64,000 nucleotides of DNA from DASQHY01 sp035602605 (GCA_035602605.1 DATNLZ010000051.1:1-64000), one strand, 5' to 3'. Numbered from the stretch's first letter, positions 26,499-36,745 are shown. Numbers and translations are program-made. The notes: a model not told the origin generated them from the letters alone.

Positions 26499-27209
26499 CT
26501 AACTCTTTTCGCTGCCGAAGTGTGTTGCGATGTTCCGAGCCAGAAGCGGGTCCGTTTTCGCACCGGCAAGCGCTTTTTGGAGATGCTCTTGGTGTCCCCG
26601 ATTCGACGCCCGGTCAGATGCCTTATCCGCTGTGATCACTGCCGCAGCAAATTCCATTTCAGCATCTCCGCCGCGGAGCTTGATAGCCTTCTCAATCCAC
26701 GCGTAACCATCGAGCCCCGTTGCAGGGTTCACTTTTTCTTCGTGAGTCCACTTCGGAGTTCCTGTACTTGACGCGTCTGACACCTTCTTGAACAACCAGT
26801 TGGCCTGCTTGTACGTCTCCACCAGATAGCCCGCATCAAACCATGCCAGGGCATCAGGGCGCCCGTTATGTTCGGCGTCTAGCGCGCGAGTCCTCAACCT
26901 GGCAAGCAGTTGCTCAGCAATGGCCGGATTTTTTTGCGCATAGAGTGTGGCGCGACGCATCGTCTCCATGCGTACCAGCGGCGGCATGCTGGGGCCCAGC
27001 AAAGCCAACGTATCGTCTATCAGTTGATTGATGTCATACGTCTCGCTTCCCGATAAATTCCACGTATTGCTTGACCATGGCAATGACCGCGCTGCTCCAA
27101 TGTCGATCGCATGGCAAATCAACGGCGGCCCCGCCAGCGTAATCTGGGGCGGGATGCACGCAACCGTAAGAATCGCAAGTCCCAACCAAACCATTTTCCG
27201 TAGGTTCAT
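26499..27209 (-). CDS. Secreted helical protein of unknown function
   Basis: The 236-aa product has a clear signal peptide (MVWLGLAILTVACIPPQITLA). The mature part is mostly helical with TPR-like segments (MRRATLYAQKNPAIAEQLLARLRTRAL, LAWFDAGYLVETYKQANWLF, AWIEKAIKLRGGDAEMEFAAAVITAD). No catalytic motif is seen. GAGGAG precedes ATG 27209 at good distance. Sel1/TPR-type scaffolding is possible, but no family is recognised. It is monocistronic. Confidence 0.65.
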   Translation of the reverse strand: MNLRKMVWLGLAILTVACIPPQITLAGPPLICHAIDIGAARSLPWSSNTWNLSGSETYDINQLIDDTLALLGPSMPPLVRMETMRRATLYAQKNPAIAEQLLARLRTRALDAEHNGRPDALAWFDAGYLVETYKQANWLFKKVSDASSTGTPKWTHEEKVNPATGLDGYAWIEKAIKLRGGDAEMEFAAAVITADKASDRASNRGHQEHLQKALAGAKTDPLLARNIATHFGSEKS

Positions 27210-27346
27210 TTCGGTCTCCTCTTGAGAGAATCGCTTACTGCATCAAGACAAGACGCAATCCCGCCCCAAGCGTTAACAAGGCTGCCCTCAATAGCGCAAG
27301 ATCCCGCCGACGAAACAACGGCAAGCGAATTACGTATACCTTGTAG

Positions 27347-28288
27347 ATGCGAACTCGCACAATTCTCCGCCTCGTTGCTTGCTGCCTCTTGGCATTTCTG
27401 GGTCTCTCATTCGTCGCCGGAGTATATTTGGTCCAAGTAACACTGCAACCCACTCGGCGTTTGTTGTCCGCCGATGGTGAGATGCACGCGCGGGAAATGT
27501 CACAGCGCCATGGCGCCGAATTGACCGACGTCGCGATCCCCGCGCGTGACGGAGCAACCCTGCGCGCTTGGATCATTGAACCCCGAAACAACAACGGGAA
27601 TGCCGTCATTCTGCTGCACGGTCTTAGCGATAACCGCCAGGGTATGATGGACTACGCGGAAATGTTTCTGAGTGACGGCTTCAACATCCTCATGCCGGAC
27701 GCGCGGGCGCACGGAGCGAGCGGCGGGCAGCTGGCCACTTTCGGCCTCCTTGAATCAGACGATATTCACCGCTGGCTCGATTGGCTCGAACAGAGTGAAC
27801 ACCCCCATCTACTGTTCGGTTTCGCGGAATCCATGGGCGCGGCGCAGCTCCTGCAGTCGCTGCCATCTGAGCCGCGCTTTTCTGCCGTCGCGGTGGAATC
27901 GCCCTTTTCAAGTTTCCGCGAGATTGCCTATGATCGCGTCGGTCAGTTTTTCCACACTGGCCCGTGGCTCGGACGAACCGTTCTGCGGTCGATTGTCGAA
28001 GCCGCATTTGGTTATGCTCGATTGAAGTACCAGCTCGACTTCGAGCAAGTTTCACCAGAAGCGGCGGTCGGCAGAATACGAGTACCGATTTTGCTCATCC
28101 ATGGAGTGAACGACAGCAACATCCCCATCCGCCATTCCCGCAAGATCGCGCTGGGAAACCCATCGGTCACCCTGTGGGCAGTACCCAACACAGAACACTG
28201 CGGCACAATCAATACAGCGCACCGGCAATTTCAGCAACGACTCATCAGCCTGTTCGGCGGCCATTCCACGGATCAATCAATAAATTAA
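27347..28288 (+). CDS. Alpha/beta-hydrolase fold protein, membrane-anchored
   Basis: The 313-aa product has an N-terminal membrane anchor (ILRLVACCLLAFLGLSFVAGVYLV), then a hydrolase domain. Visible elements are the oxyanion strand VILLHGLSDN, DARAHGASGG, the nucleophile elbow AESMGAA (Ser in AESMG rather than the usual GxSxG), the acid in GVNDSNIP and the histidine in NTEHCG. The full triad is therefore present. It resembles the S9/BAAT-like 'YqkD/Fsh' type of periplasm-facing esterases. The substrate is unknown. No clear ribosome-binding site precedes ATG 27347. Confidence 0.82.
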   Translation: MRTRTILRLVACCLLAFLGLSFVAGVYLVQVTLQPTRRLLSADGEMHAREMSQRHGAELTDVAIPARDGATLRAWIIEPRNNNGNAVILLHGLSDNRQGMMDYAEMFLSDGFNILMPDARAHGASGGQLATFGLLESDDIHRWLDWLEQSEHPHLLFGFAESMGAAQLLQSLPSEPRFSAVAVESPFSSFREIAYDRVGQFFHTGPWLGRTVLRSIVEAAFGYARLKYQLDFEQVSPEAAVGRIRVPILLIHGVNDSNIPIRHSRKIALGNPSVTLWAVPNTEHCGTINTAHRQFQQRLISLFGGHSTDQSIN

Positions 28289-28473
28289 ATTAGGAAGATT
28301 GTAGGCTTCGCCTCTATACCAAAAATCGCAGCATATGAAAGACCACTCGATTCACACCATCGTACAGAAAACTCGTTCAGTCTGCCTGCAACTGGCATTG
28401 ACGCGATTGAGCGCATTCGAACCACGGCAATGCGCTGAGGAACCGTTTACTGCGCTACCATGGAGACTCGGAA

Positions 28474-29463
28474 ATGATGGTTACCTTAGGAATCACAATT
28501 ACCGCGGCGACGGTGGCGATCGTGGTCGTCAGTTTTCTCGCACGACGTACGCGGCCGCTTCCTTGGCACGGATGGTTCGGGCTCATCGCTTTGGCGAGTG
28601 CCGAATGGATGATGTTTCACGGCGTCGAACCGGTGGCCACGTTCTTCACTCCCGTCGCATGGACGGCGTATCTGCTGATTGCGGATGCGGCACTTTTCGC
28701 GGTGCGCGGCCGCTCTTATTTGCGAAATGCGCCGCTTGAGTTCGCGCGCATGGCGTTTCTTTCTATTCCTCTGTGGCTTATTTTCGAAGGATACAATCTG
28801 CGCCTGCAGAACTGGACTTACGTTGGCGTACCATCGAATTTGCTTCTTCGCTGGTTTGGTTACTGCTGGTCTTTCGCAACGATTACGCCGGGGATTCTGA
28901 TTACCGCGGAGCTTGTGGAATCATTGAGCTGGGTTCCACGCCGCGCAAAGGCATTTCACCTTTCACGCGCGACAGAAGCTGCATTCATCGTTGTAGGCGC
29001 GCTCTTGCTTGCCGCACCGCTTGTTCTGCCGCGGAACATTGCGCCTTATCTGTTTGCTTTTGTCTGGATCGGCTTCGTTTTTCTGCTCGATCCGATTCTG
29101 AAACACCGCGACGGTCCATCGTTTCTTGCCGATCTGGAGCACGGTGATCGCGCGCGGTTGTTTTCTGTACTTGTCTCAGGCTGGGTCTGTGGCTGGCTCT
29201 GGGAGTTCTGGAATTTTTGGGCCGCCGCGAAATGGCGCTACACTTTTCCGATGTTTCAGGACTGGAAAATTTTTGAGATGCCCGTTCCGGGCTTTCTCGG
29301 ATTCATGCCATTCGCCCTCGAATGTTTTTTGCTCTATGCTTTGACCTCCGCGTTGTTGGCCTGGAAGCCTACGCCGATGCGCGAAACAATCGGAACCGTT
29401 CACTCTAATGCTGAGGCGACATCTTCGACTGTCACTGCATCTCACCGGGATGCCGCGCGATGA
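28474..29463 (+). CDS. Polytopic membrane protein of unknown function
   Basis: The 329-aa product has eight or nine hydrophobic helices spread along its length and Trp-rich loops (GWVCGWLWEFWNFWAAAKWRYTFP, LSIPLWLIFEGYNLRLQNWTYVG). ATG 28474 is preceded by GGAG at 8 nt. The conserved-looking WEFWNFWA...KWxYxxP pattern recurs in uncharacterised bacterial membrane proteins, but I cannot name the family. It is followed after 220 bp by a lipoprotein gene on the same strand. Confidence 0.7.
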   Translation: MMVTLGITITAATVAIVVVSFLARRTRPLPWHGWFGLIALASAEWMMFHGVEPVATFFTPVAWTAYLLIADAALFAVRGRSYLRNAPLEFARMAFLSIPLWLIFEGYNLRLQNWTYVGVPSNLLLRWFGYCWSFATITPGILITAELVESLSWVPRRAKAFHLSRATEAAFIVVGALLLAAPLVLPRNIAPYLFAFVWIGFVFLLDPILKHRDGPSFLADLEHGDRARLFSVLVSGWVCGWLWEFWNFWAAAKWRYTFPMFQDWKIFEMPVPGFLGFMPFALECFLLYALTSALLAWKPTPMRETIGTVHSNAEATSSTVTASHRDAAR

Positions 29464-29683
29464 TCGACCCTAAGCGCAAGCATTCGACGATGATGCAGAC
29501 ACGCCAATTACCAGAAAGCAAGCAAGCGTGGACGAGCAAGATAGTTGAGATAAATTCGTCCGGCTTGGTTAAGATGGTCCTGGAGTGCTCTGGCTTCCTT
29601 CCGCCATTCTCGCAAGCGATTCGATTTTCCTCGAGAGTTGGTCCGGAACCTTCCAAGAGCTCAGAAAAAAAGGAGTTTGTTGG

Positions 29684-31168
29684 ATGATGCGGCGTTGCTC
29701 GATTCTCGTCGTGATTCTCGCGGTCTCCGCCTTCACCCCAGCCTGCAGCAATTATAGCGGCACGCTTCAGAGCAATACGGGAGGCCTCATATCTTTTCTC
29801 GCACCCTCGGATGCACGGGCAGGCGGCGGTGATTTTGTTCTCACTGTCAACGGCGGGGGATTTGATAAGACGACTGTGGTGCGCTGGAACGGCCAGAATC
29901 GCACGACCACCTTCGTGAATTCTTCTCAAGTCACCGCAACGATCACCGCCGCGGACATTACCCAACCCGGATCCGCGACCGTGGATACATTCACGAAAAC
30001 GCTGGCAACCGGCACGGGTTACAATGGTCTCTCGAATACTGTTGCTTTCACGATCAGCACGGTCGGCAATCCCGTGCCGACCATCACCGCTGTGACCCCC
30101 AATTCCGCGCCGGCAAGTTCGGCGGATTTGCAGATTACAGTTACCGGATCAAATTTCCTGCAAGGATCAGGCACGACCGGCGCTTCAATCGTTCGCTGGA
30201 ATGCTATTTCGCTGGTAACAAAGTTCGTTTCCATCTCTCAGCTCGCCGCGACTGTGCCAAAGGACCTTTTGCTTAGTCCTGGGACCGCGACCATCACTGT
30301 TTTCAATTCGGCGCCTGGTGGCGGCACGAGTCCTAACGGAATTCGGTTTACGATTACTGCGGCAGCCGCCGCACAGAGTGCGATGAATACTCGCGCGAGT
30401 ATGGGGACATCACAATCAGCGAGCGCTCCGGCGATCAGTGGAAACGGGCGCTTTGTCGTCTTCACCGCGACTGCTACATCCAGCGGGCAGCAAGACGTGT
30501 TCGTGCAGGATACCTGCGCCGGAGTAACTGAATCGTGCAGCGTAACGACGACGCGGCTCTCGGTGGCCGCTGACGGCGGCGATGCGAACGATTCCAGCCG
30601 CGCACCGGCGACTAGCGCGGATGGCCGCTACATCGCGTTCGAATCCTCGGCGACCAATCTTATTGCGGGTGAAACTGGCGGCATGCAGATTTTCCTGCGA
30701 GACACCTGCTTTGGCAGCGATACGGAGTGCGTGCCTTCGACAATTCTGGTGTCCGTGGATAGCGACGGCGCGCTTAGCGGCAACGACAACGTGCGTCCTT
30801 CTATAAGCGCATCTGGCCGATTTGTGGCCTTCCTTTCGATTACGCCGGATCCATCCAAAAACACGACCTCACAGGGCGCCGTGGCGGCCGGCAACGTCGT
30901 CGGAGTCCAACAGGTTTTTGTGCGCGACACTTGTTTGGGCGCCACGCGATGCACCCCGCGCACAGTGCGCATTTCTGTTCACCATATAAGGGGCGCACTC
31001 GAAAACGAATCGGGCGCTACGAGCGGTGGAGATTCGCAGCCGTTGCGGCTAGCGCTGGCAGGCGACGGGCGAAGCGTGGTGATTTCGGCGCCGGGTGCAA
31101 ATGTGTTTACCCCATCGACGCCGATCGCCGATCGCATATTTGTCGCGCTTACGAGTCCCGATCGGTAA
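29684..31168 (+). CDS. Lipoprotein with two IPT/TIG domains and a TolB-like propeller
   Basis: The 494-aa product has a lipoprotein signal ending at FTPAC. Two IPT/TIG immunoglobulin-like domains follow (about 35-135 and 140-230; e.g. ITAVTPNSAPASSADLQITVTGSNF), then a WD40/TolB-type propeller with repeated SxDGRYIAFxSxATNL blades (about 255-490). Blade cysteines recur in DTCxG/DTCFGSDTEC, perhaps disulfide bonded. ATG 29684 follows AGGAG at 8 nt. An extracytoplasmic binding or adhesion role is inferred. Such TIG plus propeller lipoproteins are common in Acidobacteriota. Confidence 0.8.
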   Translation: MMRRCSILVVILAVSAFTPACSNYSGTLQSNTGGLISFLAPSDARAGGGDFVLTVNGGGFDKTTVVRWNGQNRTTTFVNSSQVTATITAADITQPGSATVDTFTKTLATGTGYNGLSNTVAFTISTVGNPVPTITAVTPNSAPASSADLQITVTGSNFLQGSGTTGASIVRWNAISLVTKFVSISQLAATVPKDLLLSPGTATITVFNSAPGGGTSPNGIRFTITAAAAAQSAMNTRASMGTSQSASAPAISGNGRFVVFTATATSSGQQDVFVQDTCAGVTESCSVTTTRLSVAADGGDANDSSRAPATSADGRYIAFESSATNLIAGETGGMQIFLRDTCFGSDTECVPSTILVSVDSDGALSGNDNVRPSISASGRFVAFLSITPDPSKNTTSQGAVAAGNVVGVQQVFVRDTCLGATRCTPRTVRISVHHIRGALENESGATSGGDSQPLRLALAGDGRSVVISAPGANVFTPSTPIADRIFVALTSPDR

Positions 31169-31230
31169 GCTGACCACCGTTTCATTTTCCCCTTCCAATT
31201 TCTCGCTTCTCCTAACGTTAGCGCCCGTGG

Positions 31231-32238
31231 CTAAATAAAACGCACTTTGGCGTCGCGGCGTTTCTCGAGGTGTACGGTGTCAATAAAACGGACTTGGCGC
31301 GTTTCGAGCGTGAGAATCATCGAGTGCGTGCGCGTGCCTTCGCCGAAAAAGCGCACGCCACGGAGTAAATTGCCCTCGGTGACGCCGGTGCAGGCAAAAA
31401 TAATATTTTTGCCCGGAGCAAGATCGCCGGTGTCATAGACGCGCTTGGGATCTTTGACGCCCATTTGCGCGAGCCGCTCGGAATGCTCGGGTTTGTTTAC
31501 GACGAGGCGGGCCAGAATTTCTCCGTTCAGGCAACGAAGCGCGGCGGCGGTGAGCACGCCTTCGGGCGCGCCACCGGTGCCCATCACGGCGTGAACGCCG
31601 GTGCCAACGACCGCGGCGGAGATTCCGGCAGAAAGATCCCCGTCACCGATGAGGCGAATGCGGGCTCCAGCTTTGCGAATATCCTGGATCAATTTTTCGT
31701 GCCGCGGACGGTCCAGCACGATGACGACGAGATCTTCAACGTCGCGGTCCAGCCTGCGCGCGATGGCGCGCAGATTGTCGAGCACTGGCGCATCCAGATC
31801 GACCACGCCTTTGCACGAAGGCCCCACAACAATTTTTTCCATGTACAAATCCGGGGCATGTAGCAGGCCACCTTTTTCGCTGGCCGCGAGGACGGTGATG
31901 GCATTGGGCGCGCCGGTGGCGCAGAGATTGGTTCCTTCGAGGGGATCGACGGCGATATCGACGGCGGGATATCCTGCGGCGGGGTGGTGACCAGCGGCGC
32001 CCACTTTTTCGCCGATGTAGAGCATGGGGGCCTCATCACGTTCGCCTTCGCCAATGACGATCGTGCCGTCCATGGGGACCGAGTCCATCACCTGGCGCAT
32101 AGCTTCCACGGTTACGTCATCGGCGCGATGGCCGTCGCCCTGACCCATGGTGCGCGCAGCAGCGATTGCCGCTTGCTCCACGACGCGCAGAAATTCCAGG
32201 CTCAGTTCGATCTCCATGGCATTGCCACGTTTCATCAT
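31231..32238 (-). CDS. glpX: Class II fructose-1,6-bisphosphatase
   Basis: The 335-aa enzyme hydrolyses fructose 1,6-bisphosphate to fructose 6-phosphate in gluconeogenesis, in the cytoplasm. Family signatures are seen in order: GQGDGHRADDVTVEAMR, IGEGERDEAPMLYIGE (metal site), DPLEGTNLCATGAPNAITVLA (the DPxEGT substrate/metal loop) and GTGGAPEGVLTAAALRCLNGE. The length is normal. ATG 32238 is preceded by GAGGAA at 7 nt; ATG 32217 is an alternative that removes a seven-residue tail. It is monocistronic. Confidence 0.95.
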   Translation of the reverse strand: MMKRGNAMEIELSLEFLRVVEQAAIAAARTMGQGDGHRADDVTVEAMRQVMDSVPMDGTIVIGEGERDEAPMLYIGEKVGAAGHHPAAGYPAVDIAVDPLEGTNLCATGAPNAITVLAASEKGGLLHAPDLYMEKIVVGPSCKGVVDLDAPVLDNLRAIARRLDRDVEDLVVIVLDRPRHEKLIQDIRKAGARIRLIGDGDLSAGISAAVVGTGVHAVMGTGGAPEGVLTAAALRCLNGEILARLVVNKPEHSERLAQMGVKDPKRVYDTGDLAPGKNIIFACTGVTEGNLLRGVRFFGEGTRTHSMILTLETRQVRFIDTVHLEKRRDAKVRFI

Positions 32239-32576
32239 CGCGGGTTCCTCATCTGGGTGTCTTCTTCGCCAGCCCTAGTGGAGTCCTCATCCTTCGCCGC
32301 TTTGGGTGAGCGGCGGCCTATGATAAACAAAGGGCAGGTCACAGTCGACAGCGTAACAGTGACTCTGCCGCGGGAAGTGCACTGGCATCCCTAGCTCTGC
32401 TACGTGGGCGACGAGGAGGGTCATCCCCCGAGGGATGCATTCGGCTTGCTACTCGGGAACAGCGGCGTCGTGGAGAGAATGTTCATTGCTACCTTCCGCC
32501 ACATAATTAATATCGATAGCAGTTACTTAAGGTAATTGTTAACTTAGCCAGCTCAAAGTTCAAGCGGGGAGGGCCA
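32239..32576. other. Intergenic region between glpX and csaA
   Basis: This 338-bp divergent spacer has an AT-rich stretch (about 32500-32550) likely to hold the csaA promoter. A small palindrome CATCCCCCGAGGGATG sits near 32422-32437. No gene is seen. Confidence 0.4.
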
Positions 32577-32939
32577 ATGGCGCAGGAAACGGACCCCGAG
32601 AATTTCATGTCAGCGTCTAAAGCGTTTGAAACCGTGGCGATGCGCGTGGGACGCGTTGTGCGAGTGGAGGAAAACAGCCGGGCGCGCAAACCTGCTTATA
32701 AACTGTGGATCGATTTCGGTGCCGAGATGGGAATCAAGACGTCGAGCGCGCAGATCGTAGCCAATTATTCTGCGGAGAGCCTGCAGGATCGGCTATTGAT
32801 TTGTGCAGTGAACCTGGGCGTGAGGAATGTTGCCGGGTTTGCATCGGAGGTTTTGACCATGGGCGCGCGCGACGAGAAAGGAAACGTTGTGCTGTTGGTG
32901 CCGGAGAGGCGTGTCCCTCTTGGTGGGCGAGTTTTTTGA
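32577..32939 (+). CDS. csaA: CsaA-type tRNA-binding-domain protein
   Basis: The 120-aa protein has the OB-fold tRNA-binding domain of CsaA: AMRVGRVVRVEENSRARKPAYKLWIDFG, then KTSSAQIVANYSAESLQDRLLICAVNLG, and VLLVPERRVPLGGRVF at the end. CsaA is described as a chaperone- and export-associated protein in Bacillus; the same fold occurs in methionyl-tRNA synthetase C-termini. Length and motif order match the family. GGGGAGGG precedes ATG 32577. It stands alone. Confidence 0.87.
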   Translation: MAQETDPENFMSASKAFETVAMRVGRVVRVEENSRARKPAYKLWIDFGAEMGIKTSSAQIVANYSAESLQDRLLICAVNLGVRNVAGFASEVLTMGARDEKGNVVLLVPERRVPLGGRVF

Positions 32940-33404
32940 CGCGGTGCTGCAACTGCAGACAAATTGTCCAGGTTGTAAGGGCGGGGACCAGGAGAACGCA
33001 CCGAAAAGAGTTTTTATCGGAGACGGGCCAGAACTGGAGCCACGAGCGGAAGAAAGCGGCGAAAACTGCACATTTTGCATTAGATTAGTCCCCTTGCCGG
33101 GAAGGTTTACCGCTTCCGCTCACCGGGGAATCTACCTCATTCACTCGCCCAGGGAAGTTTCCATGGAACCATTGCGAACGCAGCGCGCACTTGAGCGGGA
33201 ATATTAGGCTACGCGCTTATGCAAGTCGACGAAAGGGCATGTTTGGTATTCGGGTTTGCGTGGACGGTAGCGCCAGCCCGGGCGAGCGGCGCAACGTGAA
33301 AACTATTGCGGCGATGGGAAGAGGGGGTGTATAGCTGGTCGGCAGAAACCTCGACAGCTTTAGATCCAACTTACCGAGATTCCTTGGTTATTAAGGAGAG
33401 TGAA
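32940..33404. other. Gene-free 465-bp stretch
   Basis: Only short frames with poor composition are present between csaA and the next exported protein. No terminator, tRNA or repeat was recognised. The last 60 bp presumably contain the promoter of the 33405 gene. Confidence 0.4.
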
Positions 33405-34094
33405 ATGAGTTTTGAACGTCGTGATTTCATAACCATCGGGGCGTCTAGCCTATTCGGGAGTCTATTCCATGCCAGACCGGGGTTCGCGCAGGCTTCCCAA
33501 GGGAGTGCGAGTGGCGGCGGGCAGTTGAGGGGTGGCAGCGGATCGCTGTATCTCGAAGGACGCTTGAGAGCAGGGACGCTTAAATTAGAAGCTCAAGATT
33601 TCGTTGAGGGGGCCGACCGAGCAGTCATCATTCATGCTACGTTGAACTCGGCGAAATTGTACCAGGCGATGTTTTCTCAAGATCACGGCCGCGCTGTCTT
33701 CGCCCAAGTTCGGGAGGATGAGCACCGCACAACTCTGGTGCTTTCAGATACAGACGCCCCCAAAATCGCGCGCCTGACGGTGTGGCACGACCGGGAGGCT
33801 CCGGAAAGTTTCAGGATCGACATAGAACGCTTTTTGAAAACGCGGAATCTGAAAGACAGTGTCCTCGACAGTAAAGCGGCAGCTCTGAATCTACTCGGCA
33901 AACGGAAAGCGCCACCTTTCACTGCGGACGAAATCGAAGACGTATTCGGTTCCGACCCAGCATTGTTACAGTTCAGGCGGGGCCGGAAGCCGATCCGTAT
34001 GCCATCCACTGAATTGTCGGTAGGGTGCGAGGCTGTAAAATATACGCCAGGATTTGAATTACTTCATTTGATGTGGGAACCCATCATATTTTAA
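33405..34094 (+). CDS. Tat-signal-like exported protein of unknown function
   Basis: The 229-aa product begins MSFERRDFITIGASSLFGSL. The twin-arginine RRDFI followed by a hydrophobic run and an AxA-type cleavage region (ARPGFAQA) suggests Tat export. The mature part has no recognised domain; its strands (SLYLEGRLRAGTLKLEAQDF, RAVIIHATLNSAKLY, TLVLSDTDAPKIARLTVWHD) suggest a beta-sandwich. AAGGAG precedes ATG 33405 at good distance. Convergent with the kinase gene, which ends 22 bp away. Confidence 0.65.
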   Translation: MSFERRDFITIGASSLFGSLFHARPGFAQASQGSASGGGQLRGGSGSLYLEGRLRAGTLKLEAQDFVEGADRAVIIHATLNSAKLYQAMFSQDHGRAVFAQVREDEHRTTLVLSDTDAPKIARLTVWHDREAPESFRIDIERFLKTRNLKDSVLDSKAAALNLLGKRKAPPFTADEIEDVFGSDPALLQFRRGRKPIRMPSTELSVGCEAVKYTPGFELLHLMWEPIIF

Positions 34095-34115
34095 GGAGAT
34101 AAGCGCGGCGCCAGC

Positions 34116-36479
34116 TCATTTACTTAGGCCAATTCGGCGCAGCAGGTCTTGGAATCGGCCCTCCGGGCGCAGATGTTCGAACAGCGGCGAAACTTTTAGG
34201 AGGACAACACCTGGGGAGCGGTCTTCGACCGCTTTTTGCAGCGATTTCAACGCCAGTTCGTTTTCGTCGAGCCCCGCGTAGAGAACGGCTAAGTGGTAAG
34301 GAGAAACATGGGAGTGTCGGGATATGTCCTTGAGAGCTTCTAATATCTGCTCTGCCTCTGGTCTTTTTCCCCAACGCCCGAAGGTATGGCCGAGCTCCGC
34401 CAGATATTCTGCGCTGCCCCCGGAAAGATCGATAGCCTTTCTATATTCCGCGACAGCTTCGCTGTAGAGTCGCTTTTGCAGATAGACTCGGCCCAGATGC
34501 CGGTGGGCTCGATGACTCATCGGGTCGATTTCCAGCGTCCTCTTGCACTGCTCGACGGCCTCGGCGTACTTTCCTGCGAAACACAATACGGCTCCAAGAT
34601 TTCCGTTTATGAACACGGAGAGCGGGTCAAGCTCCTGTGCTTTTTTTGCTTCCACCAGAGCTTCCGGTAGTCGTCCCAGCTCTAATAACAAGTCAGAATA
34701 CCAAGCGTGCGCCACCTCATATCCTGGGTTGAGCTCGATAGCGCGCTTATATTCCTGCTCAGCGCCGATCCAGTCCCATTCGTAGTCCTCCTTAACATTC
34801 GCCAAGGCGGTATGAGCCTCGGCTAGTGAGTCGTCAATCTCCAGCGCCCGTTGAGCTGCCGCCCTGGCTTTGGAATAGGCTTCGCTTGTAGGGGTATCGG
34901 TCAAGTCCGGAAGTAAATTGTAGGAGTCGGTTAAGGCGGCATAGGCGAGAGCGTAAGTAGGATCTTTTGCCGTGGCCTGCTCCAAGTATTTAATGCTTTT
35001 TTGCAGGCCCTCTTTCGTCCGTTTGTTCCAGTAATAGCGTCCCAAAAGATAAGCCTCGTGAGCCTCGGGAGGAACGTCGTGGGTTTTGGTCAACCGTGCT
35101 CTCTCCTGGGCGGTGAGCTTGATCTGGATTCCTTTCGCTATGGCGCTGGCGACTTCGGCCTGTAGCGGGAGAATGTTGCGAAGGTCACGTTCGTAGCTCG
35201 CGGCCCACAGATGGCGGTCGGTCGGAGCGTGGATCAAGTGCGCGTTAATCTGTACGCGGTCGCCCGAACGTTGCGCGGAGACTTCGACGACGGCGTCAAC
35301 ATTCAACTCGCGCGCAATCTCCGGCAGGGTTTTCTTGCTTCCCTTATAGTGCATCGCGGATGTGCGCGAAATTACGCGCAGCTCGCCAATCTGCGCCAAA
35401 TTGGTGATCAGGGCTTCGGTCACGCCGTCAGCGAAATATTCCTGGTCAGGATCGCCCGAGCGATTTTGCATGGGAAGGACCGCCAACGAGCGGACGTGCA
35501 GCGAGGGAGTGCGCATCAACCGATCGCGCCATCCGCCCAAGTTAAAGGCTATTGCGGCTGCGAGCACCAGCAGCCCAGTCGCGGCGTAGCCTACGGCTGG
35601 GTGACGCCAGGGGGACGTTGCGGTGCTGGGGGCGATTATCGAAGCAGTCGAGGTTCCGACCATGCGCTGCAGGTCAACGGATAGTTCCTTGGCCGATTGG
35701 TAGCGATGCCCGGGCTCCTTGTCCAGACATTTAAGGATAATCCGCTCGAGGTCGAGCGAAATGCGTGGGTTTAGAGCTCGGGGCGGAACGGGAGGCCGGT
35801 GAAGGATGGCGTCAATTAACCGCGAGGCGAGCTCTTCTTCAAAGGGTCTGCATTTGGTCGTCATTTCATACAGGACCACGCCCGCGGAGTAGATGTCAGT
35901 CCGGGCGTCTGCGGATTCACCCCCCAACTGCTCTGGGGACATGTACGGAAGCGTGCCGGCGGCCGCTTGAGTATCGGTCAAGTTGTCGGTCGTTGCTTGG
36001 CTGACGGGCCGCAGCAGTTTCGCCAGACCAAAGTCCAGCACCTTCACATGTCCCTTCGCGGTCATCGCAATATTCGCCGGCTTTAGGTCGCGATGCACGA
36101 TGCCGCGCTCATGTGCATCTTCCAGTGCTGCCGCTATCTGCATCCCCAAGGCGATGACTTCCTTCTCTGGGAGCGCCCCGCTCGACAGGCGGTCGGCGAG
36201 AGTCTTTCCCGGTACATACTCCATTACTAGAAAGTCGATACCGTCTTCGGTATCAAATTCGTAGACGGTTTCGATGTTGGGATGGTTGAGCTTCGCCAGA
36301 ACCAGGGCTTCTTTGCGGAATTGTCTGCGCGCAGCATCGTCGCGCAACGCGCCGGCTGGGAGAACTTTTAGCGCGACATCGCGTTCCAGCCGCTCATCAC
36401 GCGCACGATAGACCACACCCATCCCGCCGGCGCCGAGTTTTTCAGTGATGCGGTAATGGCCGAGCGTCTGACCAATCAT
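34116..36479 (-). CDS. Transmembrane Ser/Thr protein kinase with TolB-like and TPR domains
   Basis: The 787-aa protein starts with an intact Hanks-type kinase domain (about 8-275): glycine loop LGAGGMG, VAIK-type lysine K38, HRDLKPAN with D131, DFG 149-151 and the activation-loop GTLPYMSPEQL. One membrane helix follows (about 300-320). A TolB/FlgO-like domain comes next (about 330-450; SLAVLPMQNRSGDPDQEYFADGVTEAL), then six or more TPRs (about 470-780). This architecture is typical of acidobacterial signalling kinases; the extracytoplasmic part may sense or assemble partners. No Shine-Dalgarno is evident before ATG 36479. Confidence 0.9.
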   Translation of the reverse strand: MIGQTLGHYRITEKLGAGGMGVVYRARDERLERDVALKVLPAGALRDDAARRQFRKEALVLAKLNHPNIETVYEFDTEDGIDFLVMEYVPGKTLADRLSSGALPEKEVIALGMQIAAALEDAHERGIVHRDLKPANIAMTAKGHVKVLDFGLAKLLRPVSQATTDNLTDTQAAAGTLPYMSPEQLGGESADARTDIYSAGVVLYEMTTKCRPFEEELASRLIDAILHRPPVPPRALNPRISLDLERIILKCLDKEPGHRYQSAKELSVDLQRMVGTSTASIIAPSTATSPWRHPAVGYAATGLLVLAAAIAFNLGGWRDRLMRTPSLHVRSLAVLPMQNRSGDPDQEYFADGVTEALITNLAQIGELRVISRTSAMHYKGSKKTLPEIARELNVDAVVEVSAQRSGDRVQINAHLIHAPTDRHLWAASYERDLRNILPLQAEVASAIAKGIQIKLTAQERARLTKTHDVPPEAHEAYLLGRYYWNKRTKEGLQKSIKYLEQATAKDPTYALAYAALTDSYNLLPDLTDTPTSEAYSKARAAAQRALEIDDSLAEAHTALANVKEDYEWDWIGAEQEYKRAIELNPGYEVAHAWYSDLLLELGRLPEALVEAKKAQELDPLSVFINGNLGAVLCFAGKYAEAVEQCKRTLEIDPMSHRAHRHLGRVYLQKRLYSEAVAEYRKAIDLSGGSAEYLAELGHTFGRWGKRPEAEQILEALKDISRHSHVSPYHLAVLYAGLDENELALKSLQKAVEDRSPGVVLLKVSPLFEHLRPEGRFQDLLRRIGLSK

Positions 36480-36745
36480 CGGGGGACGGCGCGTGTGGTC
36501 CGCTGGCCGCCATCTTAGGACGTGCCTGAGGGCAAGTCAACGCAAGGAGCACTGGCAGCATTGACCCAACGAACTTCTTGACAGTTGTGCGCGGTGAGAC
36601 GGAGAATCCTGCCGCTTAATGATGGCAATGGGCAGAGCGCCCTGGGAAACCAGAACCGGAACCGTTAATATGGCATAAACGTGCGTGGAGGCTTCGCGTA
36701 CCGAACCCGCATGGGGCGAAGAAAGCTAAGGCGTGAGGAGGAGCT

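Noticed and set aside
29460..29687. 75-codon frame overlapping the end of the membrane-protein gene by ATGA
   Set aside because: The overlap looks like coupling, but the residues have no conserved pattern and its end runs over the ribosome site of the TIG lipoprotein gene; left uncalled.
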